A model generated the notes under the pieces. That model searched no databases and was not told where the DNA came from. It saw only the letters and a program-made list of their open reading frames with translations. This document shows, in pieces, positions 21,690 to 31,559 of a DNA stretch of 64,000 bases. The DNA lies in contig CM053140.1 of assembly GCA_028571685.1 (NCBI GenBank), positions 146,801,701 through 146,865,700 on the forward strand, given 5' to 3'. Every line of letters starts with the position of its first letter. The first letter of the stretch is position 1. The position numbers were made by a program, and so were the translations under genes. The DNA comes from Heterohyrax brucei. Lineage: Eukaryota; Chordata; Mammalia; Hyracoidea; Procaviidae.

Positions 21690-23445
21690 ATTTACTTTTT
21701 CTTTTCATTGTGCTTTAGGTGAAAGTTTACAGCTCCAGTTAACTTCTCATAAAAAATTCATACACGTATTGTTATGGGATCCTAATTGCAATCCCAGCAA
21801 AGTTACAGCACACTCTCCCTGTCTGCCCTGGGTTTCCTGTGTCCATTTGTCTCAGTCATCTAGTGCTTCTATAATGGAAATACCACAAGTGGATGGCTTT
21901 AAAAAGAGAAATTTTATTCTGTCACAGCACAAGTAGGCTAAAATTCCAGTTTCAAGATGTTACCCTCAGGGGAAGGCTTTCTCTGTTGCCCCTGGAGGAA
22001 GGTTCTTATCATCAGTCCTCCCCTGGACTGGAAGCTTCTGAGGTGTAGGGACCCTGACTCCTTTCCAAATGTTTCATCTGCTGCTGGCACTGCTTCTCGG
22101 TGGTATGTCTTCACCAACTCTCTCTGCTAGCTTCTTTTATATCTCAAGAGATTGCCTCAAGACACAGTACAATCTTACACATTGAGTCCTGTCCCATCAA
22201 TACAACTGCTGCCAATCCTCCCACATCAGCATCTTAGAGGCAGGGTTTATAGCACATAGGAATAGCACACGCTACCAGGAATCACGGTCTAGCCAAATTG
22301 CTACACACACTGTTGGGGAAACTCAATTCAATCCACAAAACTATTCAACCACTTCTTATCGTTTTCTGAATTCTCATCCTGCCTCTAGATGGGAGCTGCT
22401 CACGTAGTCTTGTGTATCTGCTTGAACTAAGAAGCACACTCTTCACAAGCATTGTTTCATGCTTTATAGTCCAGTATAATCTTTGACTGAAGAATTGGCT
22501 TCTGGAATGGTTTTAATTCTGGATTAACAGAACGTCTGGGGCTCGTGTCTTCTGAGGTTCTTCTAACCTCAGTGAGACCATTTAGTCTGGTCTTTTTAAG
22601 TGCATTTGAGTTCTGCGTCACACTTTTCCTCTGCTCCATCAGGGACTCTCGGTTATGCCCCCTGACAAGGTAGTCACTGGTGGTGACAGGCACCATCTAA
22701 TCCTTGTGGTCTCAGGCTGATGGAGTCTCTGGTTTATGTTAGCCTCTTGGTCTCTTGGGCTAATATATTTCTTGTGTCCTTGGTATTCTTCGTTCTTCTT
22801 TGCTCCAGCTGGGTTGGGACCAATTGATGTGTCTCAGCAGCTCAGGAATTTTTAAGAGCCCAGATGTCACTCATCAAAGGACATTTTTTTGGCATAAACT
22901 TTGTTATGCCATTTGACCTAGATGTTCCCTGAAACCGTGGTATCCAGACCCAACGTCCCGCTACTGTGTCCCTCAAAATGTTTGGGTGTGTTCAGCTTCT
23001 TGGCTTTGGGTTTAGTCCGTTTATGCTGACTTCCCCTGTATTGAGTGTTGTCCTCCCCTCAGCTAAAATAATTCTTTTTGACAATGGTTTTTTTTTTTTA
23101 ATTTTGTTAGTACATTCCTGTCTCCTTCATTCCCTATCCTCGTAACCATCAAAGAATGTTTTCTGCTGCATTTAAATGTCTTCTTGAGTTCTTGTAACAG
23201 TGGTCTCATACAATATTTGTCCTTTTGTGACTAATTTTACTCAGCGTAACGGCTTCCATATTCATCCATGCTGTGAGATGTTTCACACATTGATCACTGT
23301 GTATATTCTGCTGTATGTTTGTACCATAATTTATCTATTGGTCTGATGATGAGTACCTAGGTTGTTTCCATATTTTTGCTATTATGAACAGTGCTGCAAT
23401 GAACATGTGTCCATATACTTGTGTGATGACTCTTATTAACACTTT
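21690..23445 (-). mobile_element. L1 3' UTR, antisense, with nested LTR
   Basis: Starts with T-rich 'cttttcattgtgctttaggt', the complement of the L1 3' end of this lineage, and proceeds through blocks such as 'ctggtggtgacaggcaccat', 'gatgttccctgaaacc' and 'cattcctgtctcc'. It ends near 23445, where RTE sequence begins. ORF2 is absent, so the copy is 5'-truncated. It is interrupted by an LTR at about 21846-22350. Confidence 0.8.
21846..22350 (-). mobile_element. LTR nested in L1, antisense
   Basis: 'tgtctcagtcatctagtgct' with 'ataccacaagtggatggct', 'ttctcggtggtatg' and 'ctagccaaattgctacacac' forms a coherent LTR-like unit breaking the L1 3' UTR. Exact ends and target duplication are unclear. 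Confidence 0.6.
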
Positions 23446-23448
23446 TTG

Positions 23449-25240
23449 ATGAAGACTTTTGCATATTTTCACAATGCAATGTGTCTTTTGCTGTCCTAAT
23501 TGCTGCTTCTATGGAGGTTGATTGTGGATTCAACAAAAATAAGCTTTTTGCCAAAAATCGGTGTTTTCTCCAATTATCATGATGTTATTTATCAGTCCAG
23601 TTGTGAGGATTTTTTTTTTTGAGTTTTTTTTAATTTTTATTTAACATAACTGAGTGAAAATGTACATTCGCATATAAATTTACATACCCCCCTATATGCA
23701 GCTTCCACTGCTCTCCCTGTCCGGTGACAGCACATTATTCCTCTCTGCTCCATACATGTCTCATCCCAGTTGTGAGGATTTTTTATGTTGAGATGTAATC
23801 CAAACTGAAGGCTGTAGTCTTTGATCTTTTTCAGTAAGTGCTTCAAGTCCTCTTCACTTTCAGGTGTCATCTGCATAATGCAGGTTGGTAATGAGTCTTC
23901 CTCTCATTCTGATGCCCCATTCTTCTTCATATAGTCCAGCTTCTGATTTACTCAGCAGACAAATTGAATGAATGTGACTTTAAACCACACAGTGTCCCCT
24001 TGTTCTATTGGAATGGCTGTCTATTGATCTCTGTACAGGTTCCTTGTGAGCACGATTAGTGTTTTGGAATTCCCAGTATTCAAAATGTTATCCATGATTG
24101 TTATGATCCACACAGTTAAATGCCTTTGTGTAGTCAATAAAACACAGATAAACATCTTTCTGGTATTCTCTATCTTCAGCCATGATCCATCTGACAACAG
24201 CAATAATATCCCTGGTTCCATGTCCCCTTCTGAATTGGCTTAACTTCTGACTGTTCCCAGCCTATGCACTGCTGCAGCTGCTTTTCAATGATCTTTGATA
24301 AAATTTTACTTGTGCTGAACATTAGTGATATTGTTTGATAATTTCTGAATTCAGTTGGATCACCTTTCTTTGGAATAGGTATAGATACAGATCTTTTCTA
24401 GATGGCTGGACAGGTGCTGTCTTCCAAATTTCTTGGCATAGATGGTTGAGCACTGCCAGTGTGGCATCTATTTGTCAAAACATCTCTTTTGGTATTCTGT
24501 CAATTTTTGGAACCCTGTTTTTCACTAATGCTTTCAGAGTAGCTTGAACTTTTTCCTTTAGTAATACAAATTCCTGATCATATGCTGTCTCCTGAAATGG
24601 TTGAATGTCAACTGATTCTTCTTGGCACAGTGAATCAGTGTATCCCTTCCATCTTCTTCTGGTGCTTCCTGCATGATTTAGTATTTTCCCCATAGAATCC
24701 TTCAGTATTGCAACTTGAGGCTTGATTTTTTTCTTCAGTTCTTTAAGCTTGAGAAATGCCAAGCATGTTCTTCACCTTTAGTTCTCTACCTCTAGGTCTT
24801 CATCATACTTTATTTTGTTTTCTCAAGCCGCCCTTTGAAACCTTCTGTTGTGCTATCTTACCTCATCATTTCTTCCATTTGCTTTAGCCACTCAACATTC
24901 AGAGTCTCTTCTAACATCCAGTTTGGTCTTCTCTTTATTTCCTGTCTTTTCGACGACCTCTTGCTTTCTTCATTTATGATGTCCTTTCACAAGCCTCTGG
25001 TATTCAGTCATTAGTATTCAATGCCTCAGACTTATTTTTGAGAAGGCCTCTAAATTCAAGTGGGATATAAACAACTTTGTACTATGGTTCTCATAGACTT
25101 GTTTTAATTTTCTTCCGCATCAACTTGCACTTGCATTTGAGCAACTGATGGTCTGTACTGACCTGATGATATCAAGCTTTTCTGTTGTCTCTTTCCACAG
25201 GTATAGTCGCTTCAATTACTGTGTATTCCGTCTGAAGAAG
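23449..25240 (-). mobile_element. BovB-like RTE LINE, antisense, reverse transcriptase region
   Basis: The complement encodes decayed RTE reverse transcriptase. 24475-24762 (-) reads 'AFLKLKELKKKIKPQVAILK' and 'KNRVPKIDRIPKEMF' (the 'A/GIDGI' step), and 24021-24221 (-) carries 'LLSDGSWLKIENTRKMF'. The DNA shows the RTE landmarks 'tgtgtcatctgcat' style, 'cttggcatagatgg' and 'gatccacacagtt'. It is interrupted by a short L1 at 23616-23765. Many stops and frameshifts; not functional. Confidence 0.85.
23616..23765 (-). mobile_element. 5'-truncated L1 insertion inside RTE, with 19-bp target duplication
   Basis: About 150 bp of antisense L1 3' end starting in a T-run and containing 'tgagtgaaaatgtacattcg' and 'gtgacagcaca'. 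The RTE sequence 'ccagttgtgaggatttttt' is repeated on both sides (23597-23615 and 23766-23784). Confidence 0.85.
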
Positions 25241-25559
25241 TGAAGGATATAGTTACCATTCATGTTAGTGAAAAAAAAGATATTTGCAATGAAGGAATTT
25301 TTGGTCTTGCAAAATTCTGTCATGTGATGCCCAGTATTGTTTATGAAGCACAATGTCATTACCTAGCAATTGGTCAAGCATACCAACGATCAATGCAACA
25401 ACCAGTGAAGCATTTATTATAAAATTATAGGTGAAAGATGATGAAAGCCTAAACTAGACAAGGAAAATAAATAAAATAAGAGAAGAATTTCATTTCCAAA
25501 CTTGGCAAAAGATTAAATGTTCAAGATAAAGGGGGGGTGAGTACTGCAAGGCCTAAAAT
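25241..25559. other. Short unassigned interval
   Basis: Right of the RTE. It contains an A-rich stretch with 'ggtgaaagatgatgaaagcc'. Nothing is recognised. Confidence 0.35.
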
Positions 25560-25990
25560 TTCATTTGCAGCTTTGACATCTTTCAGCCTCAGGTCTCAAA
25601 GTCCTAACTTAAGTTCCCATGCTCTTGCCAGTTATGTCCCCAACTCACAGCGAAAGCTTCCTATTCAGCTAGCTCCTTTATCAGCAGGGCCAGCTGCACT
25701 CCGTCTCATTCTAAACCTAAGGGGTTTCGCTACTCTGGTAGCCTGCACAAGTACTCAGACAAGCCAATCACATTGCCCTGTGAGAAAGAGGAGGCACTCC
25801 AATCTCTTGTTACTACTGCAAAGCTTGCCTTCCACAGCTGCTGCTGGTTTACTGTAACGCTGAGTGAGATGCCTGTGTGGTTCTGGATGGTATGTGTCTC
25901 CCTCCACTGAAACCGTGAGTATAGGTGACTAATAAACCACTATCAACCTCATCTGTCCAGTGTCAAGTGTTGTGTGTTTCACGATCTTGT
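25560..25990 (+). mobile_element. Putative solo LTR, unclassified
   Basis: GC-richer block with late 'gactaataaaccact' (poly(A)-signal-like) followed by 'gtccagtgtcaagtgttg', the layout of an LTR R/U5. No internal retroviral sequence is seen. The 106-codon frame at 25537-25857 lies across it and resembles no protein I know. Confidence 0.35.
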
Positions 25991-26419
25991 ACTATTGAAG
26001 GTAGTGGTTCCCTCCTTCACCAATGGGCTGAATAGAATGTGATCAGAACAGAGAGAGATGCTGAAGATAATTCTATGTTTTTGGTTATGATAGCTTAACA
26101 GGGGTACCATTAACCAAAATAGTGATCATAAGAGAAAGATCAGAATGAGGCACAAGACATCCAGAGTGCTAGGCCATCCTGGTAGACAGCTGCCAGGCTG
26201 TGGCTCTGGAAGAAAGTATGGATGGTAGGAAACAATCTTTTGGTAATAGTGGAAGGTATGGAATTGGGTGAGATCATTTAGGGAGAAAAAGCAGTGTGAG
26301 AAGGTCAAGAACAGAGCTCTAAGGAACATCATCTTAATGGACGCACTGACAGATGGGGAGCGAGTGAATAAGATTGGGAAGAAGCAGGCAGAAGAACAGT
26401 AGGAGAAATAAAGAGCTAC
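25991..26419. repeat. Purine-rich ancient repeat-like sequence
   Basis: 'gagctctaaggaacatcatc', 'gaagaagcaggcagaagaac' and the continuation after 26918 resemble an old mammalian repeat seen around 15.8 kb and 51.2 kb. The solo LTR at 26420 splits it. The family is uncertain. Confidence 0.3.
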
Positions 26420-26918
26420 TGTCATGGACTGAATTAGTGTCCCCCAAAAGTATGTATCGAAATTTAGTTGGGTTTTGGTTACCAGTATTGTGTGATTGCC
26501 CTCCATTTTATGATTTTCCTATGTTGTATGTTAAAGAGAACTGTAAATCCCTTCCTAATGACACCTCCCTGCTTTATTGTGAAAGAGATTTCTCTGGAGT
26601 GTGGTTTGTACCACCTTTTATCCTACAAGGGATAAAAGGAAAGGGAAGCAAGCAGAGAAGTGGGAACCTCACACACCATCAAGAAAACAGCACTGGGTGT
26701 GGAGTGTATCCTTCAGACCTGAGGTTCCTGCCCCAAGAATCTCCCTGACCAAAGACTAATGCAACATAAGGACTATCCTCCAGAGCTGACAGAGGGAAAG
26801 CCCTTCCCTTGGAGCAGACATCCTGATTGTGGACTTGTAACCTATCAGACTGCGTAAGAATAAACTTTTCTGTGGTAAAGCCATTCATTTGTGGTATCAG
26901 CACTAGCTGATTAAGACA
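26420..26918 (+). mobile_element. MLT1-like solo LTR with 5-bp target duplication
   Basis: TGTCATGGACTGAATTAGTG to 'agctgattaagaca', flanked by GCTAC at 26415-26419 and 26919-26923. 'gcgtaagaataaacttttct' marks its poly(A)-signal region. Homologous to 17330-17784 and 57281-57985. Confidence 0.85.
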
Positions 26919-27006
26919 GCTACCAAAGGGGGAACTGAGTCAAGGAGAGGTATGTTATTGTCAGAGCCAAAGGGAAGGGAAATGGGTATTTAGGAGGTAC
27001 TGGATT

Positions 27007-27150
27007 TACCCTGGTGGCACAGCTTTTAAGAGCTGGGCTGTAAATTAAAGGGTTGGCAATTTGAACCCAACAGCTCCTCCTTGGGAACCCTATAGGTGCA
27101 GTTTTTTAACAGGGTTGCTTGATGGCAGTGTGTTTAAGTTTGTTTTGGAT
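27007..27150 (+). repeat. AfroSINE
   Basis: 'taccctggtggcacagcttt' to 'ggttgcttgatggcagtgtg', with internal deletions. Confidence 0.85.
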
Positions 27151-27639
27151 TTGCTAATTAGAGGCCACTGCTGACCTAAGCAAGAGCTGTCTTTTGCTTA
27201 GTGGAGCAGTGAGAGCCAAAAGGAGTGAGAATTCAATGGGAAGTAAGGAAGTAGAATCAGCAAATGAACACATCCTCAGGGAAGGACAGTGAGCTGTGTG
27301 TAGGTAGATTGAGAAGGAAGTTAAGTTCAGGGAAAGTTTTTATGATGTGGTGAGATGAGCATTTTTTTTAGGCTGAGGGGAAGCAATTATTAGGGAGTAG
27401 AGAATAAAGACCCATCAGAAACGAGATGACTGATGAAGCCAGTTCCTGTTGGTGGTAGAAGGAAAAGAGATGCTAATGAAAATCACTACTTCATTGCAGT
27501 AGGAAAAAATAAACAAAATCATCTATTTATACTGCCATCCATTCACTGATACAATAAGTTATCTGCTGAGTACCTCCTCTGTGCCGTGCACTGTTCTATT
27601 GCTACGAACAAGACAGGAATAAAAGAATCTCCACCCATA
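27151..27639. other. Non-coding interval
   Basis: Continues the purine-rich old repeat to about 27430. 27530-27610 has 'gagtacctcctctgtgccgt', again the common mammalian repeat phrase. No gene. Confidence 0.35.
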
Positions 27640-27968
27640 GATTGCCGGAAGACTGAACAGAGCTGTCTTGGAAAAAGGACAAACAGAATGCTCAATAGAA
27701 GCAAGGACAGAGAGACTTTGTCTCAGACACTTTGGATGTGTTATCAGGTGGGACCAGTTCCTGAAGAAGGACATCCTGCTCGGCCAAGGAGAAGGTCAGC
27801 AACAAAGAGGAAGACCCTCAGTGAGCTGGATCGGCGGTGGCTGCAGCGATGGGCTCAAACACAGTAACGATGGGGAGGATGGTGCAGGCCCAGGCTATGT
27901 TTTGTTCTGTTATACGTAGCTTTGGTTTGAGTCAGAATAGACTAGAGGGCACCGAACAGCAACAACCT
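27640..27968 (+). mobile_element. BovB-like RTE 3' end, sense
   Basis: Contains 'gtgttatcaggtgggaccag', 'gaaggacatcctgctcggcc', 'aagaggaagaccctcagtga' and the tail 'gagggcaccgaacagcaaca'. It is 5'-truncated. A foldback mariner derivative begins 6 bp after its tail. Confidence 0.88.
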
Positions 27969-27974
27969 GTTGTA

Positions 27975-28504
27975 CAAGGACTGCCAATTAAGTCTGCAAA
28001 CTCATCCTAGGTGTGACTACGGTCACCTTTGCAGTGCTCTCCTTGGGAACCTACGCACTGACACCAGAGCCTGCTCTACCCTTCAAAGCAGTTTTGGAAC
28101 TCTTTTTCTGGCATGGCTATCAGAGCTGTTGTGTCACCCTTGATGTCCTGAATGTCATAAAATGTCTTCCTTTCAATATTTCCTTTATTTTTGGATAAAG
28201 ATAAAAGTCACTGGAGGCCACATCAGGTGAGTAGGGAGGGTGTTCTAATACAGTTCTTTGTTTGCTAGCTAAAAATTCCCTCGCAGACAACTATACAACT
28301 ATGTTTGCAAACTTGCCACCATGCCACCATGCTACCATGAGCAATGGCCATTCCAGAAAGAGTTCCAAAATTGCTTTGAAGGGTGAATCAGGCACTACTG
28401 TTGGTGCATAGCTTCTCAAAGGGAGCACTTCAAAGGAGACCATAGGGATATTCAGCAATGAGGTATGTGTTACTCAGAACAATTAACTTAATTGTCAGAC
28501 CCTG
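27975..28504 (-). mobile_element. Foldback mariner-derived element (copy 1)
   Basis: 530 bp between TA dinucleotides (27973-27974 and 28505-28506). The outer repeats are 'gactgccaattaagtctgca' and the complement of 'aattaacttaattgtcagac'. Inverted homology extends about 180 bp in from each end ('cttcaaagcagttttggaac' against 'gttccaaaattgctttgaag'). The core read on the minus strand keeps a mariner transposase end, with 'SKQRTVLEHPPYSPD' then an FxLYPK-like block, which includes the last catalytic aspartate region. No intact ORF. Confidence 0.82.
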
Positions 28505-28506
28505 TA

Positions 28507-29575
28507 GTAGTTCAGTGACGTAAAACAAAAAGAAATTAAAAAAATAAAAAAGCAAGCAAGCAATCACTTAGCCCCTGTCAGGCCATGACTAAAGAAGGCA
28601 CGCGCATCCGAAGTATGTTTGAGTACATGTGTGCATTTCCCAGAGGAAATGTGCGTTCCCACAGGCAAGGCATAAAGCAGCATCTGGGATTAAGGACCTG
28701 GAACTGAAGTATCCCACTGCCACAGACCACTGGGAAGTCCTTTAGGACTAAGTTAAAGTGAGAGAACATTTTTATTTCAATGACGAGATTCAACTATAAA
28801 TGACTGGAAGAATCTCCTGCACGCGTACTGTGCTTGACGTACAGAAAGCTTCAACAAAGACAAAAGGTAACGGCAAAAGATGACAGCAAAGTTTCCTTAA
28901 CATCAATAAATCTGACATCCAAACCTTGAGTCCTCTGTAAAGCAAATCTCTGGTTCTTCTTGCTAAACTCTCCAGTCACTTCTATTTAGATGCAGCCTGA
29001 ATGGAATAAAATCCAAGTTATGCTTAGCCTGACTCCCTTCAGATTTCTTAACAGTTATTAACTCACCACATCAGTTCTGAAAGAGAAAGGGGATAGCAGA
29101 GTCGTGCTTTGTGTTTCATCCTGAAACATTACCTTAAGACTGGAAAAGACTCCTGCAGTGTGCCCCAGGACTACATTATATGTTAGATAGAGAAAAGTGT
29201 GTTTCAGGTGAAGAACTGTTGAAAAGAAATGCCAAATTTATGAATGGAGATTCTAGAAAGTTTGAACAGAAAAGGCCTTTAAAGTCACTGAGTTGACGTT
29301 TCTTATTTGACAAGAGGAAATCGTCCATTGTAAGGCCACCTGGTAAAGATCCAGCTTAGAACTCATACGTCCTGAAATCCCATCCAGCCTTTTTTCCTCA
29401 TTATGTCCTGTTAACATATTTCATACTGATATGTGTTTTCAAATAAATGATTTTCCCAGTGAAAAATTTCTTTGAGGGGATATCTTTCATGAGAAGTGTC
29501 CCATGCAGGTTGGATAAATGAGGGTTCACAGCAAAGAGGACTCCAACATCAGACTGCAAATCCCTATAGAAGATG
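28507..29575. other. Intergenic interval, no gene seen
   Basis: Unique-looking sequence without a convincing frame or recognised repeat. Confidence 0.4.
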
Positions 29576-29578
29576 GAG

Positions 29579-29609
<31 letters not shown>
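29579..29609. repeat. (CA)n microsatellite
   Basis: About 15 perfect CA units. Confidence 0.97.
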
Positions 29610-29611
<2 letters not shown>

Positions 29612-29674
29612 TTTCGAGATGATGAGCCATCTTTGTCATTCAGGTTCATTGCTTTGACCCTTGACACCCACTTG

Positions 29675-30190
29675 TTTTTGGAATTTTAATTTTTTAAATT
29701 TTGTTTTAGGTGAAATTTCACAATTAAAGTCAGTTTCTCATACAAAAACTTCCACATACTTTGCCATGTGACACTAGCTACTCTCCCCAAACTGTGACAG
29801 CACAATCCACCCCTCTGTCCTTCCCATGTCCATTCAGCTAGCTCCTGTCCTCCTCTGTCCTCCCATCTCGCCTCCGGAAAGGAGCTGCTGGTTAGTCTCC
29901 TGTATCTGCTTAAGCCAGGAAGCATGGTCTTCACCAGTATTATTTTATGCCTTACAGAGCAGTTCAGTCTGAGGAGTCATCTTCTGGAATGGTTTCATTC
30001 TGGGCTAACAGTGAGTCCCAGCTCCAGGAGCCGTGTCTCTGGGGGACCCTCCAGTCTGTCAGACCATTGAGCATGGTCTTTGTACTAGAGTTGTGGTTCT
30101 GCACCCCACATTTCTCCTGGTGCACCCCACATTTCTCCTGGTCCATCAGGGACTCTTTGTTGAGTTCCCTGTAAGGATGCTGACACCTAT
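29675..30190 (-). mobile_element. L1 3' UTR fragment, antisense, with 21-bp tandem duplication
   Basis: 'attttgttttaggtgaaatt' and following blocks ('gtgacagcacaatccacc', 'tctggaatggtttcattctg', 'tccatcagggactctt') parallel the L1 at 21.7-22.7 kb. Within it a 21-bp unit starting 'gcaccccacatttctcct' is repeated exactly at 30101-30121 and 30122-30142. Confidence 0.75.
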
Positions 30191-30594
30191 TCTTAACTTT
30201 CTAATGTTTCATTTTATCCTCTAAGCATTTCATTACTGAAATACAAGCTGAATTTTTGAGCAGCATTTGGTGATGAGAAAAAACAGAAGCTATGATTTAA
30301 ATTGAGGTTTGGAGATTTTTCAGTGAACAAGCATCCATGTTCAATCTCACCACACACACATAAAGTTTCCATTAAACTATAAAGCAATTTTATTTTCTCC
30401 AAATGTGGGAAGGAAGAGATAAATTCCGGGTGTTGAGAATGTATTTACACTTGAGAAAAAACTTGTCCCCAGAATGTGTCTGACTGGGATAAAATATGTT
30501 GGGGGTATACTAAATTTTATTCTAACATGAAGAAGACAGAAAGAAAAATGAAAGCAGGGTGAAAAATAGTTGATTGAGAGAAAGAGAACAAAGA
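30191..30594. other. GPR88 upstream sequence, no feature recognised
   Basis: AT-rich non-coding DNA between the L1 piece and the GAAA repeat; distal 5' flank of GPR88. Confidence 0.4.
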
Positions 30595-30601
30595 CAAAAA
30601 A

Positions 30602-30633
<32 letters not shown>

Positions 30634-30637
30634 AAAA
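30595..30637. repeat. (GAAA)n microsatellite
   Basis: About nine GAAA units in an A-rich context, about 110 bp upstream of the TATA-like box of GPR88. Confidence 0.95.
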
Positions 30638-30747
30638 CCCTGTTAATTACAAGACTTTTTGTGCAAGATATTTTTCCTCCTTTCACAAGTTAGAAGCTAT
30701 TGAATAATTCATGCCAAGTGAGGAAAGGCTGCCTTTTGCCTGGATGA

Positions 30748-30757
30748 TGTATAAGTG
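30748..30757 (+). promoter_or_regulatory. GPR88: TATA-like box, candidate GPR88 promoter
   Basis: 'tgtataagtg' is the best TATA-like match upstream of GPR88. A start about 25-30 bp downstream (near 30780) would open a leader exon ending at the donor CAAG|GTACCA (31144/31145). Inferred from position and motif only; the CpG-rich coding exon could also use a TATA-less start. Confidence 0.35.
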
Positions 30758-30779
30758 AGCTGGAGAGAGCTTCAAGCAG

Positions 30780-31144
30780 GTTCATCACATCAGCCACCAA
30801 CCTAGCTTCTGAGCACAAGGTGCTGCTCCCCGGGAATTCAGCTTCTGCTTTTGCAGCTAAGCATCCTTGCTGCTGCTGCTACTTGCTTGCCCACCTGTCC
30901 AGGCTTGCAGCCACTTTCCATTCCCCAGCCTTGGTGCCAGCTGACAAGTCTCCCTGCAGCTGCTGGTTCCTGCCTGGGACCATATGTGTGGATACTTGTT
31001 GGAAGAAGCGGGTACTTGTTCCTGGCACTGATCCCAGCTGAGTTCCTCCTGTTGATTTCTGAACCACAGATGCTGCTACTGAAGAGGTATTTGCTGGCAT
31101 TCCTCCCTCTCCTCCTGCCGTCTCAGGACCAGCCCCAAAGCAAG
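30780..31144 (+). other. GPR88: Candidate GPR88 5' non-coding exon
   Basis: Human GPR88 has a leader exon and a second exon holding the whole CDS, as I recall. Here the candidate leader starts after the TATA-like box and ends at 'gcaag|gtacca'. The matching acceptor is 'ctctccccctcccccag' ending at 31441 (alternative 'ttattgtttcag' ending near 31457). The implied intron of about 297 bp contains a (TG)n tract. A second donor-like site is 'gcag|gtacct' near 31384. An ATG at 31070 opens a possible upstream ORF, treated as a finding. Confidence 0.4.
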
Positions 31145-31238
31145 GTACCATTCACCCCTTACCCCTGGCATTCTTCCCAGCTGGAACATCCCTGCTTTCT
31201 CCTGGGAACTAAGAACTCCAGCTTGCGAAAGGCTCGAC

Positions 31239-31247
31239 TGTGTGTGT

Positions 31248-31284
<37 letters not shown>
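31239..31284. repeat. (TG)n microsatellite in GPR88 leader region
   Basis: 46 bp of TG/CG repeat, about 300 bp upstream of the start codon, probably inside the leader intron. Confidence 0.96.
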
Positions 31285-31559
31285 GTCTGGGAGAAGAAAG
31301 AGAATGTTCTTGGCTTTGCGCTGTCCGGTGCCCGCTGAATGCAAAGAGGCCTTTCCCCTGGCACTGGAGACATTTTCGAGGCAGGTACCTGTCATCTGCC
31401 ACCCCCGTTGTTCTCAAGCTCCCTCTCTCCCCCTCCCCCAGCCCATTATTGTTTCAGTCTTTTGTGCCGGTGGCAGAGGGCTGAGGGGAATGTCTTTGCC
31501 CTCCCAGCAGGCAAGTGTCACGATGGGCCACACAGCGAGAAGCCGATGCTAGCTAGCGA

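Noticed and set aside
24475..24762. 95-codon minus-strand frame as a host gene
   Set aside because: It is the RTE linker/reverse-transcriptase region ('AFLKLKELKKK'), also seen at 56312-56596.
25537..25857. 106-codon frame as a gene
   Set aside because: Lies in an LTR-like block, with no recognised domain or splice context.
30851..31552. 233-codon open frame upstream of GPR88 as one protein
   Set aside because: Its middle translates the (TG)n repeat and it crosses likely splice sites. Only the part from the ATG at 31070 is kept, as a possible spliced upstream ORF.
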